From NCBI GenBank assembly GCA_040387515.1, contig JAZKDP010000022.1, forward strand, positions 1-64,000: DNA of 64,000 nucleotides, read 5' to 3'. Position numbers and translations under genes: made by a program. The notes below the pieces were generated by a model. It was given only the letters and a program-made list of their open reading frames with translations. It had not been told where the DNA came from and did not search any database. Positions within the stretch are counted from its first letter, which is position 1. Each line of letters opens with the position of its first letter. The stretch is from Methylotenera_A sp040387515 (GTDB lineage Bacteria > Pseudomonadota > Gammaproteobacteria > Burkholderiales > Methylophilaceae). Shown one piece after another: positions 16,931 through 24,912 of the stretch.

Positions 16931-16967
16931 ATTACATTTATACAAATATATTTTGTATAAATGTAAT
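16931..16967. repeat. perfect 16-bp inverted repeat upstream of the MarR gene, probable operator
   Basis: ATTACATTTATACAAA at 16931-16946 and its exact complement TTTGTATAAATGTAAT at 16952-16967 flank a TATAT spacer. It is A/T-rich, has no T-tract, and lies 110-146 bases before the MarR start. A dimeric regulator site is the likeliest meaning; a similar partial half-site (TTTGTATTTAAAGTA, about 16291-16305) lies in front of fructokinase. Confidence 0.6.
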
Positions 16968-17037
16968 TGGTCATATTGATGATTGCTTAGCCTATTAACA
17001 ATAAAACCATCTGCATCAAAAATCCTGGCCTCAAAAA

Positions 17038-17073
17038 GCAAAAAACCATACTAAGTCTAGTATGGTTTTTTGC
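17038..17073 (-). terminator. intrinsic terminator downstream of yggX
   Basis: AAAAAACCATACTA and TAGTATGGTTTTTT pair perfectly around AGTC. It lies 20 bases after the yggX stop on the minus strand; T-runs are present on both strands. Confidence 0.9.
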
Positions 17074-17093
17074 ACTTACTCTTACTCAATTAA

Positions 17094-17366
17094 TCAATTT
17101 TTTTCTGGTACATAGCCACTTGCCGTATCTGCGCCGTCACCAAAAAAGTATTTCTCCGTTTGCTCGCTTAAATATTTACGCGCCGATGGGTCTGCCAAAC
17201 TAAGGCGGTTTTCATTCACTAGCATGGTTTGTTGTTTTAGCCAGGTTGCCCAAGCTTCTTTAGAAACTTGCAGGTAAATACGTTTGCCCAACTCGCCCGG
17301 GTAAGGTGGAAAATCCATGCCCTCTAGCTCTTTACCTAATTTAATACATTGTACTGTGCGTGCCAT
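17094..17366 (-). CDS. yggX: Fe(2+)-trafficking protein YggX
   Basis: Small 90-residue protein implicated in protecting iron-sulfur clusters and in iron traffic under oxidative stress. The N-terminal MARTVQCIKLGKELEGMDF, GELGKRIYLQVSKEAW and WLKQQTMLVNENRLSLADP stretches are typical, with the conserved Cys at residue 7. The ATG at 17366 is preferred: AAAGG lies seven bases upstream and family members begin MARxVxC. It is divergent from dgkA and monocistronic, with a terminator after it. Confidence 0.95.
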   Translation of the reverse strand: MARTVQCIKLGKELEGMDFPPYPGELGKRIYLQVSKEAWATWLKQQTMLVNENRLSLADPSARKYLSEQTEKYFFGDGADTASGYVPEKN

Positions 17367-17460
17367 CTGCAAACCTTTATAGATTAATTAACTTGAAACA
17401 AAACAATATGATAACGCATGTTAAAATAATCCGATTAATTTTAATGAATACTATCGCGCA

Positions 17461-17889
17461 ATGAAAATAGATCCGCCTGATTTAGACCAATCGTCAAACC
17501 AACAGCCAAATCAACCGCATATTGAAAGCCCTTTTAAAGGAAAAACTGGTTTGCGCCGGCTATTTAATGCATTTGGCTATTCGCTAGATGGATTTAAAGC
17601 CGCATACAAACATGAAGATGCTTTTAGGCAAGAGGTGTTACTGGCAGCAATATTTATCCCGTTAGCGTTTTATTTAGAACCAGCGGCGCTAAATCGTGCA
17701 TTGATGGTTGGCAGCGTCTTCTTAGTGCTGATTGTTGAGCTATTGAATTCCGCGATTGAAGCGGTTGTCGACCGCGTTTCCATTGAACGACATGAATTGG
17801 CCAAGCGCGCCAAAGATATAGGCAGTGCGGCGGTATTTATTGCACTGGCAAATGTTGTGATTATTTGGTGCTTAATCTTGATTAACTAA
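17461..17889 (+). CDS. dgkA: diacylglycerol kinase, small integral-membrane type
   Basis: Phosphorylates diacylglycerol to phosphatidic acid in the inner membrane, recycling lipid by-products. The 142-residue protein has a 30-residue polar N-terminal extension, then the DgkA core: the FNAFGYSLDGFKAAYKHEDAFRQE amphipathic helix region (about 37-60), three membrane helices, and the ELLNSAIEAVVDRVS and KRAKDIGSAAVF active-site stretches with the catalytic Glu and metal-binding residues in place. Slightly longer than E. coli DgkA because of the N-terminal tail. Confidence 0.94.
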   Translation: MKIDPPDLDQSSNQQPNQPHIESPFKGKTGLRRLFNAFGYSLDGFKAAYKHEDAFRQEVLLAAIFIPLAFYLEPAALNRALMVGSVFLVLIVELLNSAIEAVVDRVSIERHELAKRAKDIGSAAVFIALANVVIIWCLILIN

Positions 17890-17926
17890 ACGCTTAATCA
17901 ATCAAGCACCAAATAATATCTAGCAA

Positions 17927-18052
17927 TTATTTTTTAAGATGCCAGCCATGATTACCATGGCCATCATCCCTGTACTCCAACAAAGTTAACCAACCTGCAG
18001 CCACTGCAACAAAAAATACCAACCCTAATACAATATATTTTATTGGACTCAT
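17927..18052 (-). CDS. small membrane protein with His-containing tail
   Basis: A 41-codon ORF not previously assigned. The start ATG at 18052 has AGGG six bases upstream. Residues 5-25 are a hydrophobic helix (KYIVLGLVFFVAVAAGWLT) and the short tail reads LLEYRDDGHGNHGWHLKK, with three His and two Asp that could bind metal. It follows the TonB-dependent receptor gene by 70 bases on the same strand, and that receptor is preceded by another small His/Cys protein, so the three may be one metal-related unit. I do not recognise a named family. The good ribosome site and the orderly membrane-plus-polar layout argue that it is real; conservation in relatives would decide it. Confidence 0.55.
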   Translation of the reverse strand: MSPIKYIVLGLVFFVAVAAGWLTLLEYRDDGHGNHGWHLKK

Positions 18053-18122
18053 ATTTACCCTAACTTAATTGAGTTTAATTTGTTGAGTCTTTAAAGAATC
18101 AATTGGTTCAGTTAGCTCAACG

Positions 18123-20180
18123 TTAAAAATCTCCACGCAGCCCGATTAACAATGACCGCTCACCTGCTGGCGAAATATCTTTTAAGAACGATGCGTGTTC
18201 ACGAATCTCGTCATTCAACAGGTTATTGGCTTTAGCGAACAATTCCAAATTAAGCTTAGTTGGCAATTTGTAAGCCACTATCGCACTCACGTTGGTATAG
18301 CTATCAGTTGCCAATTCATTTTCAGCCGTATTATCTTGTTTAAATGCGTGTAATGCATCCAGCCTGATACTAAAGCGATTCAAATTATATTGCAAACCAG
18401 CGCCTAAACGCAGCGGTGAGATGCGCGGTAAATACTCATTGGTACGCTTTTCTTTGGCGTGTACATAATCACCGCGAACGGTTATATCTAAGTTATTGGC
18501 AATATTGAATTTACCTTCTGCCTCCAGCCCTTTAAACACGGCTGGTACAGCCCTAAATTGCGCTTCAGGCAAGAACTCACCTGGCTCAATTTCAATATCA
18601 TTACCTGTACTAAAAAGGCCGATAAAATTATTGAATCGCGTGTAGTACGTGCCTATGCTGAACGAATTTTTTCCTTCTTTCCAACGAATCTGTGCATCAA
18701 TACCATTCGATTTTTCTACATCAAAATTAGTATTCCCCAGTTCAAATTGTCCTGTCGCAATATGCGCGCCATTGGCATACAACTCAAAATAACTCGGTGC
18801 GCGTTCGTTGTGCGATAAATTACTGGTTAACGACCATTGCTCATTCAAACTATACAAGCCGCCTAGCGCAAAGCTGTTTGGATTAAAGCTATTATTCTGC
18901 CCTGCACCAAAATTAGCATTATCTTTCGAATCAACCGAAGCATGGCCTAACCGACCACCAAAAGTGATCTTATGTTTATCTATGGGCAATTCTTCATACA
19001 GATAGACAGCATGACTTTGTGAGTTAACTCCGGGTACAAACGCTTCTTCGCCCAATGCTTCAAAATTGGTATTGCTAAACTGATAGCCAATTACGCCATT
19101 CAAATTACCTAAACCCGTTTGAATGGGTGCATGTCCAGCCTCAAAAGATCCTTCAATACCACGGTTTTTAAAAGTGGTGCCAACTTCGCCATCTTCTAAT
19201 TCCACGTGCTCGTAATCGGTATGCGCCATACGGAATTTCACACGATTAATAATGTTACCTAAGTCTTTGAACTCACTCGCCACATCCCAGCGGTCGCTTT
19301 TCATGTCAATGCGCACGGCTTCTTCTGCCACTGTGCCGTAATTATTATTCATAGTGGAATATGAAACACCCGCATAACCATTGTCGAATGTTAGCGCGGC
19401 ACCAATTGCACCGCCATCACCGTCAGAACTACTGTTGACTAATTTGCCACGATTCTCACGTGGCGTGCCATCTGCCTCACTTTTCCGTTTTGAAACCGCA
19501 AAGCCGTCAATATCCAAATCGTCTGTTTTTCGTTTATACACATCGGCATGAATCGCAAACTGACCATTGCCTAAATCAACCACAGCTGCGCCGTTTCTGG
19601 TGTTATCCGGCCCGCCAAAACGTGTTTCTGCACGTCCAGTAATACCGTCTAATTGTTCTTTAGGAATACGGTGGTCAATCGCATTCACCACGCCGCCCAC
19701 AGCACTTCCGCCATATAACAATGCGGCTGGTCCGCGTACCACATCAATCTGTTCAATAATCAGCGGATCCACACTCACGGCGTGATCGAAACTGAGCGAT
19801 GAAGCATCTAAAACACCGATACCATTTTGCATAATACGCACACGTTCTGCGTCTAAACCGCGAATCACTGGACGTGATGCATTCGGCCCGAATTGGGTTG
19901 CCGTTACCCCTGGAATACCATTTAGCGTTTCACCAATAGTGCCTTCACGCCTCAAACTTAATTCGCGCCCATTCAGCACACTAACGGGCACAACTAATTC
20001 ATCAGAATCGACGCCTAAAGGATTGCCAGTAATCGCCACTGGCACTAATTCAATATTGGTTTCTTCTGCAAATGCATTGCTGGCAACGAATGGATTACTG
20101 ACAAAAAGTGCAGCAACGGCCAAAATAATTGGTTTACATGCAAATGCCTTACGCATTTGCGATTGATTGATTTCGTACAT
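18123..20180 (-). CDS. TonB-dependent receptor, ZnuD-like (probable zinc/metal uptake)
   Basis: A 685-residue outer-membrane receptor. After a long signal peptide (cleavage near residue 38, NAFA) come a plug domain with RPVIRGLDAERVRIMQNGIGV and VRGPAALLYGGSAVGGVVNAID, then a beta-barrel ending in LLIGLRGDF with a C-terminal Phe. The order and the HNERAPSYFELYANGAHIATG barrel segment resemble the ZnuD-type receptors known for zinc in Neisseria and relatives. The assignment to zinc is inference; other metals or metallophores are possible. It is directly downstream of a small DUF2946-like His/Cys protein. No obvious Zur box was found. The protein is complete. Confidence 0.8.
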   Translation of the reverse strand: MYEINQSQMRKAFACKPIILAVAALFVSNPFVASNAFAEETNIELVPVAITGNPLGVDSDELVVPVSVLNGRELSLRREGTIGETLNGIPGVTATQFGPNASRPVIRGLDAERVRIMQNGIGVLDASSLSFDHAVSVDPLIIEQIDVVRGPAALLYGGSAVGGVVNAIDHRIPKEQLDGITGRAETRFGGPDNTRNGAAVVDLGNGQFAIHADVYKRKTDDLDIDGFAVSKRKSEADGTPRENRGKLVNSSSDGDGGAIGAALTFDNGYAGVSYSTMNNNYGTVAEEAVRIDMKSDRWDVASEFKDLGNIINRVKFRMAHTDYEHVELEDGEVGTTFKNRGIEGSFEAGHAPIQTGLGNLNGVIGYQFSNTNFEALGEEAFVPGVNSQSHAVYLYEELPIDKHKITFGGRLGHASVDSKDNANFGAGQNNSFNPNSFALGGLYSLNEQWSLTSNLSHNERAPSYFELYANGAHIATGQFELGNTNFDVEKSNGIDAQIRWKEGKNSFSIGTYYTRFNNFIGLFSTGNDIEIEPGEFLPEAQFRAVPAVFKGLEAEGKFNIANNLDITVRGDYVHAKEKRTNEYLPRISPLRLGAGLQYNLNRFSIRLDALHAFKQDNTAENELATDSYTNVSAIVAYKLPTKLNLELFAKANNLLNDEIREHASFLKDISPAGERSLLIGLRGDF

Positions 20181-20237
20181 GGTTGAATCCTCAAAAAAAT
20201 AGCCTTAGCCAACAACAAATTGCTGGAACATGAATAT

Positions 20238-20546
20238 TTATGAGAATTGAGGTGGTGCGCGCGCAGCGTAATGCTGGCTAGTGGTGCTGAAGAAATAAGA
20301 TTTTAAACTAACAGGTGTAATCGAAACTGCTTGCTGCAGTGCAAAAATAAAAGGCTGTGAACTCACGCCATTTTCAATACCTGCATGGCTGATACACTGT
20401 TCACACTGATGATTCGGCGTATTTTTATGTTGCTGGTTTTGTTGCGTTAAATCGGTAAGATGGCTGATTTCATGCGTTGCAATGCCCATTTGCGTGAAAG
20501 CAAACAGCACAACTAAACTTAAATGAACAAAAAATCTATGCAACAT
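20238..20546 (-). CDS. DUF2946-like small secreted/membrane protein
   Basis: A 102-residue protein with an N-terminal hydrophobic segment (FFVHLSLVVLFAFTQMGIA) and a His-rich middle containing HEISHLTDL, QHKNTPNHQCEQCISHAG. The CxxC with surrounding His is the pattern of DUF2946-type proteins often found beside metal-related TonB receptors. ATG at 20546 opens straight into the hydrophobic segment; an in-frame TTG at 20576 is the alternative. It is 57 bases upstream of the TonB receptor on the same strand. A role in binding or sensing metal in the periplasm is suggested by composition and neighbour, not shown. Confidence 0.65.
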   Translation of the reverse strand: MLHRFFVHLSLVVLFAFTQMGIATHEISHLTDLTQQNQQHKNTPNHQCEQCISHAGIENGVSSQPFIFALQQAVSITPVSLKSYFFSTTSQHYAARAPPQFS

Positions 20547-20592
20547 AGTTGCAATACTAGCAGAAAATAATGACAAAAATATGATTAATTAA

Positions 20593-20622
20593 AAAAAGGC
20601 CGCTAGAACAGCGGCCTTTTAA
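20593..20622. terminator. bidirectional terminator
   Basis: AAAAGGCCGCT and AGCGGCCTTTT pair perfectly around AGAAC; T-runs on both strands. It lies between the SnoaL-like gene and the DUF2946-like gene, ending transcription coming from the former. Confidence 0.9.
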
Positions 20623-20759
20623 ATACGTAAACCCTAAGTCTAAGAATCATTTACTAAGAAATCCAGTTAACACTAGACTTTTATCACTTACATAATTTAG
20701 CCATGCACGCATATTTCATTCAGCATCAATACGCATAAATGGCTAGTTTAGTTTGATAA

Positions 20760-21218
20760 TTAATTGGCAACGTTCCAGACATGTGATTGCGTCAACCATT
20801 TGCCATCAGCTCCCTTAACCAGAACACTTGTTGTTACTCCACCAAAAGCCGGCACCTTGCCATTAGCCTCTGCTCCGTTGGCACTCCATTTGGATGTTTG
20901 GTAAATAACGTTACCACTTCCGCCCACATTGACTATTTCAATAGCATGGTTATGAACACCGTTATCAACAAAGCTTTTGAATAGCTTTTCAATTTCGGCC
21001 CTACCAACCAGCACTTTTCCATCTCCAGGAGATAGTGTGGCATTTTCTGCATATTGGTTTGACAACGCTTTTGCATTACCAGTATTGAGCGCTTGATTCC
21101 AAGCTGCGTTTGCTGATTCAACGATTGATTTAATGTTGTTATCCTTGGCCATTACACTAGTTGATAGCCCCAAAGTTAATAACAAAGTTACACATGCACC
21201 ACTTAATAAATTTTTCAT
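20760..21218 (-). CDS. exported SnoaL-like / DUF4440 family protein
   Basis: A 152-residue protein with a signal peptide (MKNLLSGACVTLLLTLGLSTSVMA, cleavage after residue 24) and one NTF2-like domain. The WNQALNTGNAKALSNQYAENATLSPG stretch and the closing WLTQSHVWNVAN are typical of the DUF4440/SgcJ-EcaC group. These small alpha+beta cones bind small molecules or act as isomerases; the substrate cannot be told. It stands alone behind a consensus sigma-70 promoter filled by a palindrome, so it is probably repressor-controlled. GGAG-type ribosome site (AGGAGAAA) precedes the ATG. No neighbouring regulator was seen. Confidence 0.8.
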   Translation of the reverse strand: MKNLLSGACVTLLLTLGLSTSVMAKDNNIKSIVESANAAWNQALNTGNAKALSNQYAENATLSPGDGKVLVGRAEIEKLFKSFVDNGVHNHAIEIVNVGGSGNVIYQTSKWSANGAEANGKVPAFGGVTTSVLVKGADGKWLTQSHVWNVAN

Positions 21219-21309
21219 TTTAAAATTTCTCCTAATTAAAATTAATAAATAACAACTCTAAAAAATATTGGCTTTAAATGACAACCTATAAACAAAACTA
21301 ATTAGCATC

Positions 21310-21337
21310 ATTATAGTTAGCTAGCTAACTATGTCAA
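21310..21337 (-). promoter_or_regulatory. consensus sigma-70 promoter with palindromic operator in the spacer
   Basis: On the minus strand TTGACA (21337-21332) and TATAAT (21315-21310) are both perfect consensus boxes with a 16-base spacer. The whole spacer is part of a perfect 20-bp palindrome (21313-21332; half site ATAGTTAGCT) that also touches both boxes. A protein on it would block polymerase, so this is a strong repressed promoter for the SnoaL-like gene 92 bases downstream. Such sites are typical of MarR, PadR or TetR type dimers; the actual regulator is not identified. Confidence 0.82.
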
Positions 21338-21402
21338 GATAATTATTACCCACTTACCTAATCTCTATTTAGGAATTACTTTTTATTTCAGAGAACTAAA
21401 AT

Positions 21403-21436
21403 AAAAAAGCCCAAGGATTTCCTCCTAGGGCTTTTT
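21403..21436. terminator. terminator downstream of sodB
   Basis: AAAAAGCCC and GGGCTTTTT form the base of a stem-loop 35 bases after the sodB stop, with T-runs on both strands. Confidence 0.85.
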
Positions 21437-21470
21437 CATACAACGTCTTAATTATTAATTTATAACAATT

Positions 21471-22052
21471 TTAAGCGTAATTTTTTTCTGCGAAATCCCA
21501 ATTAGCTAGCGAAGCCAAAAACGTTTCTACGAATTTAGGACGGGCATTGCGATAATCGATGTAATACGCATGTTCCCACACATCAATCGTTAGCAATGCC
21601 TTGTCACCCGTTGTTAATGGCGTTCCAGCTGCACCCATGTTCACAATATCTACGCTGCCATCAGCTTTTTTAACTAACCATGTCCAACCAGAACCGAAAT
21701 TGCCAACTGCTGAAGCCTGAAAAGCTTTTTTAAACTCATCAAAACTGCCCCATTTTTTGTTGATCGCATCAGCTAATGCGCCTGTAGGAGCACCGCCGCC
21801 ATTTGGCTTCAAGCTGCTCCAGAAAAATGTGTGATTCCAAATTTGTGCAGAATTGTTATAAATGCCACCAGATGATTTTTTAATAATTTCTTCAAGGCTA
21901 CTATTTTCAAACTCAGTACCTTTAATCAAATTATTCAAGTTAGTCACATAAGTTTGGTGATGTTTACCATAGTGAAAATCCAGTGTTTCTTCTGAAATAT
22001 GCGGTACAAGCGCATTTCTAGCGTAGGGTAAAGCTGGTAGTGTATGTTCCAT
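21471..22052 (-). CDS. sodB: iron superoxide dismutase
   Basis: Cytoplasmic superoxide dismutase of 193 residues. Metal ligands are visible: His in HYGKHHQTYV near residue 27, His in QIWNHTFFW near 74, and Asp and His in the DVWEHAYYIDY signature near 157-161. The QIWNHTFFW context and the GSGWTWLV stretch favour iron over manganese, as in E. coli SodB. AGGA precedes the ATG. It stands alone between terminators, and together with the periplasmic sodC gives the cell superoxide protection in both compartments. Confidence 0.94.
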   Translation of the reverse strand: MEHTLPALPYARNALVPHISEETLDFHYGKHHQTYVTNLNNLIKGTEFENSSLEEIIKKSSGGIYNNSAQIWNHTFFWSSLKPNGGGAPTGALADAINKKWGSFDEFKKAFQASAVGNFGSGWTWLVKKADGSVDIVNMGAAGTPLTTGDKALLTIDVWEHAYYIDYRNARPKFVETFLASLANWDFAEKNYA

Positions 22053-22176
22053 TTTGTTTTCCTAACATTGGTTAATGGTTTGTGATTATTAATTTATATA
22101 ACGTACATTAATATATATTGGGTGCTAAACAAATATTTAAACTGCAAATTTAAATAAAATTTGAATTTATTGCTAT

Positions 22177-23112
22177 TTATTCAGCAACTTTCTTTTTAGC
22201 CCTTGGATGCGCTGCATCATAAGTTTTACTTAAATGCTGAAAATCTAAATGTGTATAAATTTGAGTGCTGCTAATATTAGCGTGGCCAAGCATTTCTTGC
22301 ACGGCACGCAAATCTCCGCTGGATTGCAATACATGTGTAGCAAAGCTGTGGCGCAGCATATGCGGATGCACCGATGAATGAATGCCTTGTTTAATTGCCC
22401 ATTCTTTGATGCGATACTGAATATTGCGCGCTGAAATCCGCTTGCCTTGCAGACCAATAAACACGGGCTTATCTGCAACAGCATTGGCCACATTTGGGCG
22501 CACGGCAAACCAACTCTGTATGGCTTTGATGGCAAAATCACCTAAGGGCACAATGCGCGTCTTATTACCTTTACCGGTTACCGTTACCGTTCCCTCTACA
22601 AAATCTAGTGCACTCATATTCAAATTAACTAGCTCGCTTAAACGTAAACCAGACGAATAAAATAGCTCTAAAATTGCATGGTCGCGCGTACTTAACACGC
22701 TATCTTCTTCGATACTGACCAGCTTAACGGTTTGCTCAATGGATAAAGCCTGTGGCAAAGTCTTTGCTGATTTTGGCGCACGCAAACCCAACACAGGGTT
22801 TTGGGTATAGCGATGATCACGAATCAGGTAATTAAAAAAACCGCGCCAACAAGATAGCAGTCGTGCGATACTTTTTCCGCCCAAACCGCTGCTGTGTAAA
22901 CTCGCGACAAAACGCCTGATATGCGTATTCTGTAGTGCATCTAACTGAATGCCTTCGCTTAGCCGCATTAATTGCGACAAATCTCTAGCGTAATGTTGTC
23001 GCGTCAGCGCACTTAGGCCACGTTCAAAATTTAAAAAATCAAGATATTGATCAACCAAGCTTTTAGAAGCTGAGTCTTCTTCAGAAGTTGCTATTAAGTT
23101 TTGAGTTGTCAT
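22177..23112 (-). CDS. xerC: tyrosine recombinase XerC
   Basis: Resolves chromosome dimers at dif together with XerD. The 311-residue protein has the SAM-like DNA-binding N-domain and a complete catalytic set: R157 (SGLRLSEL), K181, H251 and R254 (HMLRHSFATH), H277 (LGHANISS) and nucleophile Y286 (IYTHLD). It is in the standard dapF-DUF484-xerC order, so it is the chromosomal XerC and not a phage or integron integrase. A Glu-rich N-terminus of about 18 residues precedes the fold. Confidence 0.95.
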   Translation of the reverse strand: MTTQNLIATSEEDSASKSLVDQYLDFLNFERGLSALTRQHYARDLSQLMRLSEGIQLDALQNTHIRRFVASLHSSGLGGKSIARLLSCWRGFFNYLIRDHRYTQNPVLGLRAPKSAKTLPQALSIEQTVKLVSIEEDSVLSTRDHAILELFYSSGLRLSELVNLNMSALDFVEGTVTVTGKGNKTRIVPLGDFAIKAIQSWFAVRPNVANAVADKPVFIGLQGKRISARNIQYRIKEWAIKQGIHSSVHPHMLRHSFATHVLQSSGDLRAVQEMLGHANISSTQIYTHLDFQHLSKTYDAAHPRAKKKVAE

Positions 23113-23192
23113 TGGTTTTCTATTACCAGCGCCAAATTTAAAATACCCTAGTAAGTAATATCCATTTTAAATGGATATTACTTAAATACCTG

Positions 23193-23858
23193 TTACGCAA
23201 GATCAAGCTGTCTTGATAATGCGGCACTCACAAGCTCACCTATTTTATTTAAAAAATCGGTCCCCATGCCTTCATAAAAACGGTTTTCGCTATCACTAGC
23301 CAATGCTAAAAATCCAAATGATTGCGCATGGCGTAGGGGAATGATGGCCAGCGTAGCGGCTGAGTCTATGAACCAATCCTCTGCCACAATCGCAGGCGGC
23401 TTGCCGCAATAGGGTTTAGCCAATGCAGCGACCCAAGTTTTAACCATTTCAGAAGTTTCGCTAAACACTAGATTAGCTTGACTAGACTGTTCTAATGGCC
23501 GCACCCAAACGCGCAGGCAAGTATCACTTAAATCAAAAAGTTCAGGCAAATCATGGCTAATTAACTGCTCAATCGCATCAAAACTTTTTGCTTGGTGCAA
23601 ACGCACATTAAAAGCATGCACTTTATTCGCAGATGCATCATTTTGCTGTGCATTTAAAACTAATTCAGAAAATCTGCCTTCAAGCGCACTAATTTTGTCA
23701 CGCTGCGCCAACTGTTGACGTTCTGCCAATGAAATCGTGCCATTACCATGTGGGCTTGGTAGGTGAATATCCGCTAGTAATGCGGCGTTATCTTCAAAAA
23801 ATTCAGGGTGATTTTTTAAATAAGCTTTTATTTCGTCTAACTTCATTTCTTCTAACAT
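23193..23858 (-). CDS. DUF484 family protein
   Basis: A 221-residue cytoplasmic protein of the DUF484 group, which has a GAF-like fold and no assigned function; it accompanies dapF and xerC across Proteobacteria. Seen are the N-terminal EIKAYLKNHPEFFEDNAALLADIHLPSPHGNGTISLAERQ region (located at about residues 9-48; key motif HPEFFxxN and SPHGNGTISL), the coiled-coil linker, and the GAF-like part with FGFLALASDSENRFYEGMGTDF. The start at 23858 has AGGGA upstream. It is 81 bases from xerC and 48 from dapF on the same strand. Confidence 0.9.
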   Translation of the reverse strand: MLEEMKLDEIKAYLKNHPEFFEDNAALLADIHLPSPHGNGTISLAERQQLAQRDKISALEGRFSELVLNAQQNDASANKVHAFNVRLHQAKSFDAIEQLISHDLPELFDLSDTCLRVWVRPLEQSSQANLVFSETSEMVKTWVAALAKPYCGKPPAIVAEDWFIDSAATLAIIPLRHAQSFGFLALASDSENRFYEGMGTDFLNKIGELVSAALSRQLDLA

Positions 23859-23905
23859 TCATTATTCCCTAAATTAACCATTTATTTGAATCAAGTTTTA
23901 AAGCT

Positions 23906-24751
23906 TTAAATCTCAATCAGCCCTTCAAACACAAACTCCGCAGGCCCAGTCATCATGACTGGCGGGATTTCTCCAGACGTAGCTTCTCCAGCCCAGGCAA
24001 TATTCAGTTTTCCACCACGTGTATTCACCAAAACTGGCGATTGCAAAAGGCCCAAAGCAATACCGCTAACTGCCGCCGCACAAGCTCCTGTGCCACAAGA
24101 AAGCGTTTCACCGCTGCCACGTTCATACACGCGCAGATTGATTTCATGTGGATTCACAACCTGCATAAACCCTGCGTTAACACGTTGCGGAAAACTCGTA
24201 TGCGACTCAATTTGCGGCCCAAGTGTTGCTACATTCGCACGCTCTACGTTATCTACCAAAGTGACTGCATGCGGATTACCCATTGAAACAGCGGAAATCA
24301 TGATGCTTTCTGACGGCAACTGTAATGCATATTGCGCTTGCAGATTTGGTACGGCAAAAGGAATACGTGCTGGCTCAAAAATCGGCGCGCCCATATTCAC
24401 AGTCACTTGTCCGTCCGCTTGTAATTGCAGCACAATAATGCCACTAGCGGTTTCAACCGTTATTTCACGTTTATTGGTAAAGCCTTTTTCTGCAACATAT
24501 CGGGCAAAACAACGCGCACCGTTGCCGCACTGCTCCACTTCACCGCCATCTGCATTAAAAATACGGTATTTAAAATCCACGTTTGCTGACTGGCTTTTTT
24601 CAACCATCAATAATTGATCGCAGCCAACACCGAAATAGCGATTCGCTATTTTTTTGATTTGGCTGGAATTAAGCGCGATATTCTCTGAATAGCCATCGAT
24701 GACGACAAAATCATTACCCGCACCCTGCATTTTTGTGAACTTTAGTTGCAT
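23906..24751 (-). CDS. dapF: diaminopimelate epimerase
   Basis: Interconverts LL- and meso-diaminopimelate for lysine and peptidoglycan synthesis. The 281-residue protein has MQGAGNDFVVIDG at the start and the two active-site cysteines in VEQCGNGARCFARY (near 73-78) and GETLSCGTGACAAAV (near 218-222), so both catalytic bases are present. GAGG precedes the ATG. It is the first gene of the dapF-DUF484-xerC operon and divergent from metK with about 160 bases between the starts. Confidence 0.96.
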   Translation of the reverse strand: MQLKFTKMQGAGNDFVVIDGYSENIALNSSQIKKIANRYFGVGCDQLLMVEKSQSANVDFKYRIFNADGGEVEQCGNGARCFARYVAEKGFTNKREITVETASGIIVLQLQADGQVTVNMGAPIFEPARIPFAVPNLQAQYALQLPSESIMISAVSMGNPHAVTLVDNVERANVATLGPQIESHTSFPQRVNAGFMQVVNPHEINLRVYERGSGETLSCGTGACAAAVSGIALGLLQSPVLVNTRGGKLNIAWAGEATSGEIPPVMMTGPAEFVFEGLIEI

Positions 24752-24912
24752 TTTTACCTCAATTAGTTACGGCTATTCTACCAAATTTGGGTGTTTACCA
24801 GTATTTAACCGTGTACAATCCGTAATCCAACAGTGATTAACGATATTTGCTTTAGCCTTTAGTCGATATTGTTTTCTCTTTTATTAATATTTAAGTTTTC
24901 AAGGCGCAACTC

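Noticed and set aside
20540..20552. GCAACATAGTTGC palindrome at the DUF2946-like start as a Zur site
   Set aside because: It is short, overlaps the start codon and does not match the Zur consensus closely; possible chance palindrome.
22177..23112. Tyrosine recombinase as a sign of a mobile element
   Set aside because: It is in the conserved dapF-DUF484-xerC order with XerC features; no attachment repeats or phage genes are near.
24752..24912. SAM riboswitch in front of metK
   Set aside because: No SAM-I, SAM-II or SAM/SAH-type conserved block could be read in the leader; only the SAH element before ahcY is convincing.
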